From Bacillota bacterium (GTDB taxonomy: Bacteria > Bacillota > Clostridia > Lachnospirales > Lachnospiraceae): a stretch of DNA of 45,698 nucleotides. Positions 8,463 to 17,976 of this stretch are shown here, piece after piece. The notes beneath the pieces were generated by a model. It ran no database searches, was not told the DNA's origin, and saw nothing but the letters and a program-made list of their open reading frames with translations. The translations under genes and the position numbers were made by a program. The stretch is from NCBI GenBank assembly GCA_023393095.1, contig JAEWMT010000088.1:1-45698 (forward strand), read 5' to 3'. Position 1 is the first letter of the stretch; every line of letters starts with the position of its first letter.

Positions 8463-9104
8463 TTATAATTTTATGTATCCATAGCCGTTTACGATAGCTT
8501 CCAGACGATTCTTCGCTTCACATAACGGGCATTCTCCGATGTTATAGCTCGCATAATCAGGAAGGTCCTTAGATTTGAATATGGAATTTACCCTTATACC
8601 GTCCACCTCATCCACAGCGCTAAAAATCGAACTGATTCCTTGCATAATACCTCCGTAGTACTTAATACATTCAATGCTTTTTCGAAGAGTATCCCCTGTT
8701 GTCGTAGATCCGGCAAGTAAAAGTATATTCTTATTATAGATCAGCGGATGAAAGTTCTCCCTAAATATCATCTGACCATTTGTATTAAATTCAGGGGTGA
8801 TGATGTGTATCGACTGATGGGCATTCATGGATCTGATTCCTGACAGAGCTAATTCCTGGGCTAAAAATGCACCAATAACCTCACAGCCATCCAGACATAC
8901 TATTGTATCTACAAGTGTACTCGTAATATATTGTTTTGCTAATATCTTAGCTGCTTCAGATGCTTCGATTTGCCTAGTCTTCATCATGGTCAGATCAATG
9001 TAAAGATTAATGTGGGAATTACCAGTTGCAAAATGACCGGGTATTACTTTAAGAGCGATTTTTTTACTCATCGGTGCGAGAATTTTAATAGCTCGCCTTT
9101 CCAT
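8463..9104 (-). CDS. Phosphoribosyltransferase-like protein
   Basis: 213 aa. A type I phosphoribosyltransferase fold is suggested by the hydrophobic strand and loop KNILLLAGSTTTGDTLRKS (near residue 125), which resembles the PRPP-binding VDDxxTTG loop but has A-G-S in place of the usual two acids. C-terminal CPLCEAKNRLE adds a CxxC pair that could bind metal. Orotate phosphoribosyltransferase-like proteins of this type occur in clostridia with unknown substrate. AGGGGG lies 8 nt before the start. Single gene, with repeat A immediately downstream. Confidence 0.65.
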   Translation of the reverse strand: MERRAIKILAPMSKKIALKVIPGHFATGNSHINLYIDLTMMKTRQIEASEAAKILAKQYITSTLVDTIVCLDGCEVIGAFLAQELALSGIRSMNAHQSIHIITPEFNTNGQMIFRENFHPLIYNKNILLLAGSTTTGDTLRKSIECIKYYGGIMQGISSIFSAVDEVDGIRVNSIFKSKDLPDYASYNIGECPLCEAKNRLEAIVNGYGYIKL

Positions 9105-9206
9105 ATTAATGCCCCCTTAATAATTTGCATTTATAATGAAATGCTACCACTGTTTATATTTCCATTATAATAATCTAAGCAAGATTCTATTACATTAAAT
9201 TCTTTC

Positions 9207-9548
9207 CTATTCCCATGTTTTCCAAACATCAGGCTGATATCCAACAGTTGCTTTCTTCCCATTTCTTACAATTGGCGTCACAAAGAGCTTTGGATTTTCC
9301 AGAAGCTTCTCTTCCTGATCTATTGGTGATAAGTATCCCATCAGGGATATTAAATCCCTATCCTTGGAATTTGGATTAATCAGTTTGTCCATACCTCCAA
9401 CCGCCTGCTTCACATTATTAAATTCCCCTTTGCTCATACCAAACTTTACAACATCTATGGATTGATATTTAATTCCTCTCTCTTTAAAATATCTTTCAGC
9501 CTTTTTCGTATCAAAGCATTTGGAAGCTCCGTATATCTGTATATTCAT
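9207..9548 (-). CDS. ArsC/Spx-family (YffB-like) protein
   Basis: 113 aa with a thioredoxin-like ArsC fold: MNIQIYGASKCFDTKKAERYF at the N-terminus with a single cysteine at residue 11, then the family's TPIVRNGKKATVGYQPD loop near residue 90. Spx has CxxC and true arsenate reductase has extra catalytic features; here the cysteine is followed by FDT, so neither role is certain. AGGAG lies 8 nt before the ATG. Not next to any arsenic gene. Confidence 0.8.
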   Translation of the reverse strand: MNIQIYGASKCFDTKKAERYFKERGIKYQSIDVVKFGMSKGEFNNVKQAVGGMDKLINPNSKDRDLISLMGYLSPIDQEEKLLENPKLFVTPIVRNGKKATVGYQPDVWKTWE

Positions 9549-9705
9549 TCAAAATTCTCCTATCCGTTGTAGAAATTTAATTTAAGTATACCATAATTAT
9601 AGATTATTATATAGGTAAGAAAGGTTTGAGCTCCATTTGACATAATTAAGGTAACGGAAAAGTAACGTTATGTCTATATTGCAGGATTTATCCTGAGGAA
9701 AGAAA

Positions 9706-9734
9706 TGGCGGATGATCGTGAAGATAATCCGCCA
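9706..9734. terminator. Hairpin after the GlsB-like gene
   Basis: TGGCGGAT (9706-9713) pairs with ATCCGCCA (9727-9734) around a 13-nt loop, just past the stop of the minus-strand gene. The following T content is modest. Confidence 0.5.
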
Positions 9735-9752
9735 AGCTTTCATACTTTCTTA

Positions 9753-10019
9753 TTATGATTTTCGTTTAAACAGGCTGACAATGGCCAGCAATATTACTGA
9801 ACCGACAATAGAAATAAAGAAGCTCCAAATGTTAAGTCCGGTTGCAGGCCCGAGGCCGAATATACCTGCAAGCCAACCACCGATAAATGCTCCTACGATA
9901 CCTACCAGCAGATTCAGGCCGATTCCCATACTCTCATCATTTCCGGTTATTTTACTTGCAATCCAGCCGGATATTCCTCCTAAGATCAGCCAAATAATAA
10001 GGTTACCTATTTCTGGCAT
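9753..10019 (-). CDS. GlsB/YeaQ/YmgE-family small membrane stress protein
   Basis: 88 aa, three hydrophobic segments. Family hallmarks are GGISGWIASKITG near residue 15, GIGLNLLVGIVGAFIGGWL in the middle and a basic KRKS tail. Members are general stress-associated membrane proteins (transglycosylase-associated family name) without a proven reaction. AAAGGAG lies 7 nt before the ATG. The CsbD-like gene is immediately upstream on the same strand, so a joint stress response is plausible. Confidence 0.88.
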   Translation of the reverse strand: MPEIGNLIIWLILGGISGWIASKITGNDESMGIGLNLLVGIVGAFIGGWLAGIFGLGPATGLNIWSFFISIVGSVILLAIVSLFKRKS

Positions 10020-10058
10020 AAAGCCACTCCTTTCATTAATAAGTCTTCTTTAGGTAAA

Positions 10059-10110
10059 TGCGAAACTATATAGTTATTGTTATTGTATACAATTTATGAG
10101 TTTCGCAATT
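10059..10110. repeat. Small inverted repeat, TGCGAAACT ends
   Basis: TGCGAAACT (10059-10067) pairs with AGTTTCGCA (10099-10107); between them lies the palindrome ATTGTATACAAT. Its right side, GTTTCGCAATTACTTAAT, recurs with one change at 26051-26068. It separates the CsbD-like and GlsB-like genes and may be a mini-element or an attenuating hairpin. Confidence 0.5.
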
Positions 10111-10112
10111 AC

Positions 10113-10331
10113 TTAATTATTCTTCTTTTTAAGTTTTGAATTAGCTGTATCTAGCAGATCATTCGTTTCCTGAACCACATCCTCCTTAACATCATAAAGC
10201 TTATCCTTAACCTGGGTTGTCAGAGTCCGGAACTTACCTGTAAACTCCATATCCTGGTCGTTGGCAACTTTTCCTGCTGCCTCCATAATCTTACCGACAG
10301 CTTTGTCCTTAGTATCTTCAATTTTCCCCAT
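10113..10331 (-). CDS. CsbD-family small stress protein
   Basis: 72 aa, highly charged and helical. It begins MGKIEDTKDKAVGKIMEAAGK, matching the CsbD pattern of repeated KxKEAxGKxxGD segments, followed by a second amphipathic stretch ending KLKKKNN. CsbD of Bacillus is a sigma-B-controlled protein of unknown mechanism. GGAGG lies 10 nt before the ATG. The GlsB-like membrane protein follows after about 90 bp. Confidence 0.82.
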   Translation of the reverse strand: MGKIEDTKDKAVGKIMEAAGKVANDQDMEFTGKFRTLTTQVKDKLYDVKEDVVQETNDLLDTANSKLKKKNN

Positions 10332-10497
10332 CTATTCAGCACCTCCAAGGCGTATTCAAGATGAATCTGCAAGCAAATTCACTTATCATGAATAAAAAGT
10401 TTTTAATTAAATGCTTCTGTTATAATATGAGCTTTTTTTTATGATACTATTCTTTTGTCAAAGTTATCGTGAAAATTTTGCTAAAAAATAACAAAAA

Positions 10498-10533
10498 AAC
10501 TTTTGAAACAAGCTTAACCCTGCTTCAAAAGTT
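10498..10533 (-). terminator. Intrinsic terminator of the HD-GYP gene
   Basis: Arms 10498-10510 and 10521-10533 match at 12 of 13 positions with a 10-nt loop. On the minus strand the hairpin is followed by TTTTTTTG, and it starts 20 nt after the stop codon. Confidence 0.85.
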
Positions 10534-10552
10534 CTATTAAATTTTATATTTA

Positions 10553-12472
10553 CTATTGAAATTTATCGTATATCTCTTGAATACGTTTTTTGTTTTCTAT
10601 AAATATATCAACAATAGTGGGGTCAAAATGAGCGTCACGGCCTTCTTCTATCATTTTTATGGATATTTCAAAGGATAAGGCTTCTTTATAGGGTCTCTTA
10701 CTGGTCAGCGCGTCAAATACATCTGCAATCGCAACAATTCTAGCGCTTAACGGAATATCGTATTTCTTCATCCCATAGGGGTATCCGGTACCGTTCCATT
10801 TTTCATGATGCCCTTTGGCGATTTCTATACCCAGACCAAACATGCTATTTCCGTTTTTCTCAAAATTCATATCTGCAGATTCAAGAACCTGAGCTCCGTA
10901 AAGTGTATGCTTCTTCATCTCATTGAATTCTTCCTCTGTTAATTTGCCCTGTTTTAGCAGGATGCTGTCTGCTATCCCAACCTTACCAATATCGTGCAGC
11001 GGACTGAAGCGTTCAATCAGATCAATATATTCTAGGGTAATATCCTCCGAATATATATTATTCTCATGTAAAAGCTGTGCTATCGTCCTTGAATATATCG
11101 CCATACGTTCCATATGCTCTCCAGTATCTTCATCCCTTGCCTCGGAGAGATTTGCTAAAGCAAGTATACTACTGTATTGCATATCTCTGGTAAAGATATT
11201 CTGATTTAAGCTGATTGCTATACTATTAGCTAATGTATATAATATATTTAAGTGCCCATTGTTATATACATTCTTGTTTTTACTGGAGAAGAATATCACT
11301 CCTACAGGTTTGCCTGATACTCTCAGAGGCAATGTAATGGACGCCCTTATTCCTGCTTCCATAATAATTTTATTATACGGCTTAGGAGGTTCCTTGGAGC
11401 AATATTCCTCAAGATCGTTGATGAATCTTGCTTCTCCGGATTCAATAAGCGTTCCTAAACTGGTATCCTCAACCGGCCAGTTAACTCCTATGATTTTCTC
11501 CGGCAAGCCGATAATTGTACTGTCTGAAACTCCATAGGAAGCCTTAAGGATTTTCTTATCTTCGCTGATTAAAGCAATTCCAATATAATTATAAGGTATA
11601 AAAACAGAGAAGGTTTCATTAATATACGATAAGGTCTCCATAAAGGATTTATTATTATTAATATTCTCAATCAAAGAAATCAGGTTATTTATTTTTAAAA
11701 ACATACTGCTGACTTCCGACACTAATGGCTGAACTCTTTTTCTTGTGAGAAAATACTGGTTTTCGGGATAAGAATGCAGTCCAATATCTGTTATACCTTT
11801 ATATAATTGATTATATGGTAAAATAATGAAGTGCATTAAATGATACAGATAAAACGATAGCAATATAAAAAGAACTAGTATTAGGCCATATTCCACGAAT
11901 TCGGTAATCCCATCTAATCGGATTATTTTCTCTAAACGCTGGTCTAGTAAGCTATCAGTAAAATTAAGCAATCTTATATTATTATTTTTGATGTATTTGA
12001 CCGCCGATTTCATTTCATAATTTGTTGTCTTGGAATCAATTATGACTTTTATGACGGAATCCATTTTCTCCCAAATCTTATCAATTTTGGTCAGATATTC
12101 TGAATTATCTATCTTTGATGAATTCATAATCCGTTTCGTATGTATCGAATCTAAGATTTGTGATAATTCCTTACTGGCATATTGTATATTATTTTTAATA
12201 GATGATATTTCATTCTCGATGTCTTTCTTATTTCTGTGATCCTGCCCTGTCTCTGTCTCCAGCATGAGTGTATATAAAGAATCAGCTTCATCGCTGATCG
12301 TTTGGGAGTACATCCTCTGTTTCTCAAATATATTAATTATAACTTTATCCGTATGATTCTTGTTTCTGTCATAAACATGCAATGCAACATAACAAATAAG
12401 TATTATGGTGATAGCTGTCATAACTCTGAATGTAATTTTCTTTACCGGTCTTAAAGCGTATGATTTACTCAA
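10553..12472 (-). CDS. Membrane HD-GYP phosphodiesterase with PilJ-like and GAF sensor domains
   Basis: 639 aa. Membrane helices near residues 14-32 and 194-215 flank an extracellular helical domain whose INIFEKQRMYSQ resembles the PilJ/NarX-type QRM motif. A GAF domain (about 270-420) includes GIRASITLPLRVSG. The C-terminal HD-GYP domain shows DTGEHMERM, HDIGKVGI, HHEKWNGTGYP and ADVFDALTSKRPY, all key metal and cyclic-di-GMP residues. It probably degrades cyclic di-GMP in response to an external signal. The start is TTG at 12472 with AGGAG 8 nt upstream. Monocistronic, with its own terminator. Confidence 0.88.
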   Translation of the reverse strand: MSKSYALRPVKKITFRVMTAITIILICYVALHVYDRNKNHTDKVIINIFEKQRMYSQTISDEADSLYTLMLETETGQDHRNKKDIENEISSIKNNIQYASKELSQILDSIHTKRIMNSSKIDNSEYLTKIDKIWEKMDSVIKVIIDSKTTNYEMKSAVKYIKNNNIRLLNFTDSLLDQRLEKIIRLDGITEFVEYGLILVLFILLSFYLYHLMHFIILPYNQLYKGITDIGLHSYPENQYFLTRKRVQPLVSEVSSMFLKINNLISLIENINNNKSFMETLSYINETFSVFIPYNYIGIALISEDKKILKASYGVSDSTIIGLPEKIIGVNWPVEDTSLGTLIESGEARFINDLEEYCSKEPPKPYNKIIMEAGIRASITLPLRVSGKPVGVIFFSSKNKNVYNNGHLNILYTLANSIAISLNQNIFTRDMQYSSILALANLSEARDEDTGEHMERMAIYSRTIAQLLHENNIYSEDITLEYIDLIERFSPLHDIGKVGIADSILLKQGKLTEEEFNEMKKHTLYGAQVLESADMNFEKNGNSMFGLGIEIAKGHHEKWNGTGYPYGMKKYDIPLSARIVAIADVFDALTSKRPYKEALSFEISIKMIEEGRDAHFDPTIVDIFIENKKRIQEIYDKFQ

Positions 12473-12638
12473 GTAATTTACTCCTGTGTATATCCAAAAT
12501 ATATCTTTTTAGTATTATTTCATACTATTAGTGTATGATAAAATAAAAACAGTGTCAAACAGTTTTAAATAATCTTTTATAGGGAATATGCTATGATCTA
12601 TTTCGGGTTGTGTCCTGGTTCTTTGTCGAAGCAAACGA

Positions 12639-14612
12639 TTAACAAGTTAATATCATTGCTGAAATTGGCTCTACGCTAACCTCCCCGCCTGAGATCACCT
12701 CAAGGATCTTGGTTCCTGCCTTCTTGCCTTTCCCATAAACCTTCCATTCACCGTCTGGAAGATGGATCGTCTTATAGGCATTATTTGCATTATATATGAT
12801 ACATATTTTGTTATCCAATGGATGGTTAATTTCAAAGGCTACAATATTAGGCTCTAGCAGGATGTAGAAGTCAAGATAAGATCGGATATCCTCAGCCTTT
12901 GTCATTCGAAGTGCGCAGTGCTGCTTTCGAAACGCAATTAAGCCCTTATAATAATCCACAACCTCCTTGTTCTTTGTTCTATTATCCCATTTGATACTAT
13001 TAACGCAGTCGGGTGAATGATAGCTATTTCCATCAAATATTCTATTTGCTTCGTCGATTGGTTTACTTCGTAGGAATTCACTTGCTGCCTGAAACAAGGG
13101 AATACCCTGACAGGTCAGGACAATTGCATCTGCAAGTAGGTTCATCTTAATAAGATCTTCCCTACTTTCCCACGGGCAAGAAATATTAAGCTTATCCCAT
13201 AGTGTCAGATTATCATGAGCAGATACATAATTAATACTCTGAGTGGGTTCTGCTGCCCACGGAGCATTGGAATATAGCACTCTCCGATAATCAATTCCGT
13301 CATGCTGTGTTGCGGCGGCAACTCCGAATTTAATTGTATCCTCCATACCTTCTCTGCCACTTACAAACCCTCTCTCCGAGCCTGAAAAAACACTGCCTTT
13401 GATTCCGTCACGAATATTATCATTGAATGCTGCGATATCTTGGTCCATGTTTTTAATATTAACCTTAAGCGCTCTTTCCCAGTCCGGAAGTGGTGATAGT
13501 CCACCCGTCCATCCCTCTCCATAGACAAGAATACCCGGTTCTATTTCATTCAAAACACGTCTGACTTCATTCATGGTATGAATATCATGGATTCCCATTA
13601 AATCAAAGCGAAAACCGTCAATATGGTATTCCCTGACCCAGTATATCAGAGAGTCAAGGATAAATTTTCTCATCATAACCCGTTCTGATGCTGTCTCGCT
13701 GCCACAGCCCGAAGCATTAGAAAAGCTTCCGTCCGAAGTAAGTCTGTAATAATATCCCGGGACAATCCGATTAAAATTAGATTCTTCACTTTCCATAGTA
13801 TGGTTATATACTACATCCATAATTACACGAATTCCATTCTTGTGAAGAGCCTGAACCATCTGCTTAAATTCCCTGATTCTTACCTCTCCGTGATATGGAT
13901 CATAGGAATAAGAACCCTCCGGCACATTATAATTCTTAGGATCATACCCCCAGTTATATTGCACAGTCGTAAGATTGCTTTCATCTATAGTTGCATAATC
14001 AAATGCAGGCAGCAAATGGACATGGGTAATGCCAAGCTCCTTAAGGTAATCAATTCCGGTCGTATCCCCAAAGCTGTTTTTCGTACCTGTTTCCGTAAAT
14101 GCAAGATACTCCCCCTTATGCTTCATCCCCGAACTTTGATCGATTGAAAAGTCTCGAATATGAAGCTCGTAGATAACTGCATCTGTGTAATTTACAATTA
14201 ACGGCTTTTTATCCTCTGTAAATCCCGGTGGGTTCGTGGATAACAGATCAATAACCATGCCCCGGCTTCCATTTACACCAACTGCTTTTGCATAAGGATC
14301 CACTGCTTCCTTCCTTACACCATCTACAGTTACGCTATAAGTATAATAGATCCCACTCAGATTACCTTCTACCTGCTCCACCCAGGTTCCGTTAGCATCT
14401 TTTTGCATTGGAATGCACCGAAACAAGTCATCTTCGTTTCCAGTCCGATATAAATTAACAACGACCTGCTCCGCTATCGGTGCCCATACACGAAAATATG
14501 TAGCTGTCTTTGTCCACAATGCTCCAAGGTCATCCCCCTGATAATAATTGGCCTCTTCAAATTCTTTTGTTGAATAGCAATTATTTAATTCAAGTAGTTT
14601 GTGATTATCCAA
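12639..14612 (-). CDS. pulA: Type I pullulanase (GH13 debranching enzyme)
   Basis: 657 aa if started at the TTG at 14612, which has GCGGAGG 5 nt upstream; a further upstream TTG (14678) lies inside the preceding gene and has no ribosome binding site. An N-terminal CBM48-like region (FRVWAPIAEQV) precedes the GH13 barrel. The type I signature YNWGYDP is present, as are VIMDVVYNHT, the nucleophile in DGFRFDLMG, the acid/base in VYGEGW and VSAHDNLTLWD. No signal peptide is seen, so it is probably cytoplasmic and cuts alpha-1,6 links of imported or stored glucans. It follows the beta-CASP gene by 25 bp. Confidence 0.92.
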   Translation of the reverse strand: MDNHKLLELNNCYSTKEFEEANYYQGDDLGALWTKTATYFRVWAPIAEQVVVNLYRTGNEDDLFRCIPMQKDANGTWVEQVEGNLSGIYYTYSVTVDGVRKEAVDPYAKAVGVNGSRGMVIDLLSTNPPGFTEDKKPLIVNYTDAVIYELHIRDFSIDQSSGMKHKGEYLAFTETGTKNSFGDTTGIDYLKELGITHVHLLPAFDYATIDESNLTTVQYNWGYDPKNYNVPEGSYSYDPYHGEVRIREFKQMVQALHKNGIRVIMDVVYNHTMESEESNFNRIVPGYYYRLTSDGSFSNASGCGSETASERVMMRKFILDSLIYWVREYHIDGFRFDLMGIHDIHTMNEVRRVLNEIEPGILVYGEGWTGGLSPLPDWERALKVNIKNMDQDIAAFNDNIRDGIKGSVFSGSERGFVSGREGMEDTIKFGVAAATQHDGIDYRRVLYSNAPWAAEPTQSINYVSAHDNLTLWDKLNISCPWESREDLIKMNLLADAIVLTCQGIPLFQAASEFLRSKPIDEANRIFDGNSYHSPDCVNSIKWDNRTKNKEVVDYYKGLIAFRKQHCALRMTKAEDIRSYLDFYILLEPNIVAFEINHPLDNKICIIYNANNAYKTIHLPDGEWKVYGKGKKAGTKILEVISGGEVSVEPISAMILTC

Positions 14613-14637
14613 AATGACCTCCGCTTGCTGACTAAAA

Positions 14638-16239
14638 CTATCTATCCCATTTATCACATAATGAATTAATCTGCCCAATTAATTTCGCAAGATCCTTATT
14701 GGCGCCACCCTTATTATGCTGGATAACTCCTGTAAGACGTTTTCCCGCAAGAACAAGGCGCTCATATACGGAATTGGCTTTCTCAGTCTCTGCCTCAGTT
14801 TTGGGCTGGATGCGTATGATTTTGCCTTCCTGTACACATTGATTAACAGCAAGATCATAAGTCATTCCGCTGAAAGGTGCTTCCGCCGAATATCCCATTG
14901 CTTTGATTTGTTCCGTAAAGATTTCACATACCTGGTCATCCCCATGTACGACAAAAACTTTATCCGGCTTCTTTGTAAAACTGGTTAACCATTTAATAAG
15001 ACCTTCTCTGTCCGCATGACCACTGACACCTCCCAGCTGAAGAATCCGAGCAGCTACCTGTATAGGCTCTCCGAAGAGTTTTACTTCTTTTGCCCCATCT
15101 AATAGCATACGTCCCAAAGTTCCGACTGATTGATACCCCACAAATAAAATTGTACTATTCTCTCTCCATAAATTGTGCTTTAAATGATGGCGAATTCTGC
15201 CGGCTTCACACATTCCCGATGCTGATATGATGACCTTAGGCTCTTCGTCAAAATTGATTGCCTTGGATTCATCCGAAGTAATTGATGTACTGAGTCCGGG
15301 AAACGACAACGGATTGATTCCTTTATTAACTAAATTCATTGCTTCCTCATCAAAATATCCCAGCATATGCTCATGGAATATCTGTGTAGCCTCAATGGCC
15401 AACGGACTGTCTACATATACTTTGAAGTTACCATGACCCTTAATCAGACGATCATCCTTTATTTTGCGTAAATAATATAGTAAAACCTGAGTTCTGCCAA
15501 CTGCAAAGGAGGGTATGACAACATTACCTCCAAGGTCAAAGGTTGTTTGAATTATATCGGTCAGTTCTTTTATATAATCCGGTCTTTCTCCATGGCTGCG
15601 GTCTCCATAAGTTGATTCCATAACCACATAATCTGCATCTTCGATATATTGAGGATTATTAATCAGAGGCTGATTCGAATTACCGATATCACCGGAGAAT
15701 ACCAGCTTTTTCGTTACACCATTCTCTGTAACCCATACTTCTATACTGGAGGAACCAAGTAAATGTCCCACATCAATAAAACGTATTTCTATTCCATCAC
15801 AAAGGACAAATTTTTCGTTATATTCATGAGAAACGAACATCCTAGCCGTTGCCATAGCTGCTTCCATGTCATAAATTGGCGCTGCCAGCTCATTACCGGA
15901 ACGTTTGCCCTTACGATTCTTCCACTCCGCTTCCGCTAACTGAATATGTGCACTGTCTCGAAGCATAATGTCACATAAAGCACTTGTTGCACTTGTCGCA
16001 TGAATGCTTCCACGAAATCCCTCTGTATAAAGAAGAGGTAGCTTTCCTGAATGGTCAATATGTGCATGAGTAAGCAGCACCTCATCGATATCTGCAGATG
16101 CTACAGGTATTTCCTGATTTTCATAAGTATCCTTACCTTGCTCCATACCACAATCAATCAGTATGTTCTTTCCACATGCTTCCAGAAAAAAACAACTCCC
16201 CGTCACCTCATGTGTTGCGCCCAAAAATGTTAGCTTCAT
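14638..16239 (-). CDS. Beta-CASP metallo-beta-lactamase protein, putative ribonuclease
   Basis: 533 aa from the ATG at 16239, with GAGGAGGG 5 nt upstream; an ATG at 16254 overlaps that binding site. The metallo-beta-lactamase motif HAHIDHSG (near residue 55), SGDIGNSNQPL and STYGDRSHGE precede a beta-CASP domain with SFAVGRTQVLLYYL, ISASGMCEAGRIRHHL, VSGHADREGL and VVHGDDQV. These match the YSH1/CPSF73-like family of Zn-dependent RNA nucleases. The extra C-terminal 70 residues are less conserved. It probably acts on RNA; the pairing with pullulanase has no obvious functional logic. Confidence 0.85.
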   Translation of the reverse strand: MKLTFLGATHEVTGSCFFLEACGKNILIDCGMEQGKDTYENQEIPVASADIDEVLLTHAHIDHSGKLPLLYTEGFRGSIHATSATSALCDIMLRDSAHIQLAEAEWKNRKGKRSGNELAAPIYDMEAAMATARMFVSHEYNEKFVLCDGIEIRFIDVGHLLGSSSIEVWVTENGVTKKLVFSGDIGNSNQPLINNPQYIEDADYVVMESTYGDRSHGERPDYIKELTDIIQTTFDLGGNVVIPSFAVGRTQVLLYYLRKIKDDRLIKGHGNFKVYVDSPLAIEATQIFHEHMLGYFDEEAMNLVNKGINPLSFPGLSTSITSDESKAINFDEEPKVIISASGMCEAGRIRHHLKHNLWRENSTILFVGYQSVGTLGRMLLDGAKEVKLFGEPIQVAARILQLGGVSGHADREGLIKWLTSFTKKPDKVFVVHGDDQVCEIFTEQIKAMGYSAEAPFSGMTYDLAVNQCVQEGKIIRIQPKTEAETEKANSVYERLVLAGKRLTGVIQHNKGGANKDLAKLIGQINSLCDKWDR

Positions 16240-16446
16240 ATAAACCCTCCTCATATGTTCATAATTAAACTTGCGTATTTCTATTACTATTATATGACTA
16301 GAACCTTCTTATAATACCATACGCCGCAGACTTGATGTCGGAATATTTTGTATTATGTAATATTTTACTCTTTCCATTTTTTGATGTCAAATAATTACCA
16401 ACTAAATATTTATTTCATAGTATTTTAAAATTGTTTCAAAACTGAT

Positions 16447-17130
16447 TTATCTTTTTCTCTTCATAGTGCGAATCATTTCTTTTGCTTGTTGATCCACCTG
16501 TAAAGATTCTATTATTTTCTGCAGTGCTTTATTATAAGTAAAATCATCCAGTTGATTATTTTTCAGATATTCAAGTGTTAACTTCGGGAGCTTTACATAG
16601 TACATTGATAATACCCATGCCACAGCCATCTTAACATAATAGCCTTCTAGCTTTATCCTATCAAAATGCTTGAATGCAAGGTCGGCATATTCCGGTTCTA
16701 AATAATACAGCAGCATGACGACTCCGAAGCGTATCTCATATTCCTGATCCGAATTCAGATATGGTTGCATAAAATCCCAGACACATTCCTTGTTCGTTAT
16801 TGCAATTTTCAATCCATTACAAAAGTTATCACAGACTGGCCAGCAGTCAATCTTCGGAATAAAGCCTGCGGCCAATTCCAGTACCTCGCAGATATCAGCC
16901 TTACAGCGGCCTATTACCATTCCCTGAAGCATAAGCTCCTCCATTGTATCATCAGAAGCCTGGGCAAGATATGACCTCCAGTCTCCTTTGACAAGCTTTG
17001 CTGCCATTTTCTTAAGAATCGGTATTCTAACTCCAAGGATATTTTCTTTACCCGGAGTTAAGGAAGAACTAAAAATTCGGTATTTTTCCTCTGCTAAGCT
17101 TTCCAGCTGTTCTCTTATCGTTGGTTCCAT
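16447..17130 (-). CDS. DNA alkylation repair protein (AlkD-like HEAT-repeat glycosylase)
   Basis: 227 aa from the ATG at 17130, with GGAGG 10 nt upstream; a TTG at 17169 has no binding site. The all-helical sequence carries AlkC/AlkD features: YRIFSSSLTPGKENILGVRIP near the start, WPVCDNFCNGLK and YEIRFGVVMLLYYL. AlkD-type enzymes remove positively charged alkylated bases without base flipping. Stands alone between the beta-CASP gene and the Crp/Fnr gene, with no Ada-like partner. Confidence 0.85.
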   Translation of the reverse strand: MEPTIREQLESLAEEKYRIFSSSLTPGKENILGVRIPILKKMAAKLVKGDWRSYLAQASDDTMEELMLQGMVIGRCKADICEVLELAAGFIPKIDCWPVCDNFCNGLKIAITNKECVWDFMQPYLNSDQEYEIRFGVVMLLYYLEPEYADLAFKHFDRIKLEGYYVKMAVAWVLSMYYVKLPKLTLEYLKNNQLDDFTYNKALQKIIESLQVDQQAKEMIRTMKRKR

Positions 17131-17269
17131 TTCGTTATAACCTCCAACTACCACTTTAGCGGCTACCAATATGACGCAAAAAGCACGCTCTATGCATTAT
17201 TCCGATTGAACAATGCACTTCTTTACAATCTATCTACCTTTATCAAATTATTATGTTAATTATATCATT

Positions 17270-17953
17270 TCAGGCTTCTGCCAGTTTCTCCAGTTTCCCT
17301 CGATCAAGAATTTCAATAGCTCCTCTTCGTAAACTAACAATACCTTCGCTCTGAAAATATTTCAACATTCTGGTAACAACTTCTCTTGCGGACCCTAGGT
17401 GGTTCGCTATTTTCTCATGGGTTATTACCAAAATATCTTGTTCCTCAATGACGGACTGCTCCAGAAGGAAATTAGCGAGTCTTTTATCAAAGCTCATAAA
17501 TAGCGCCTGTTCCATTATCCACATTACTTCACTAAAACGGGAAGCTAACAGCTGATTTGTAAAGGCCTGAACCGGTAATGATTCTGTTGACAGCTTTTGA
17601 AAAGCAGCCGTAGGAATAAGATATGCCTGTGTATCTTTTTCCACCTCCACATAGATATCAAAGGAAATATTCTTCATGATACAGGATGCCGAAAAAATGC
17701 AGACATCACGGTCAAACAAACGGTATAAGGTGATTTCTTTACCATTCTCCGATACGATATAAGCCCGTACCTGTCCTTTGTAGATCAGAAACAGTCCTGA
17801 ACACTGCTGTGAATTGCTGTGCATGGATTCACCTACGAATAACTGTTTTTTTACTACCGACTGTAATAAAGTTGATCTCTGCGCATCAGTTATACTCTGT
17901 AAAAAGCTAAGAGTATCCTCTAAATACTTAATATCATCCTTCTGTAAAATCAA
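17270..17953 (-). CDS. Crp/Fnr-family transcriptional regulator
   Basis: 227 aa. An N-terminal cyclic-nucleotide-binding fold (about 20-135) has the GQVRAYIVSENGKEITLYRL stretch typical of clostridial Crp/Fnr proteins, and the C-terminal winged helix reads HEKIANHLGSAREVVTRML. It lacks an Fnr-type N-terminal cysteine cluster. The start is TTG at 17953 with AGGGGG 8 nt upstream. The superoxide reductase gene ends 23 bp upstream, so the two are probably one operon and this regulator may respond to oxidative or nitrosative stress. Confidence 0.88.
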   Translation of the reverse strand: MILQKDDIKYLEDTLSFLQSITDAQRSTLLQSVVKKQLFVGESMHSNSQQCSGLFLIYKGQVRAYIVSENGKEITLYRLFDRDVCIFSASCIMKNISFDIYVEVEKDTQAYLIPTAAFQKLSTESLPVQAFTNQLLASRFSEVMWIMEQALFMSFDKRLANFLLEQSVIEEQDILVITHEKIANHLGSAREVVTRMLKYFQSEGIVSLRRGAIEILDRGKLEKLAEA

Positions 17954-17976
17954 GCTGTTAACCCCCTAATATGACT

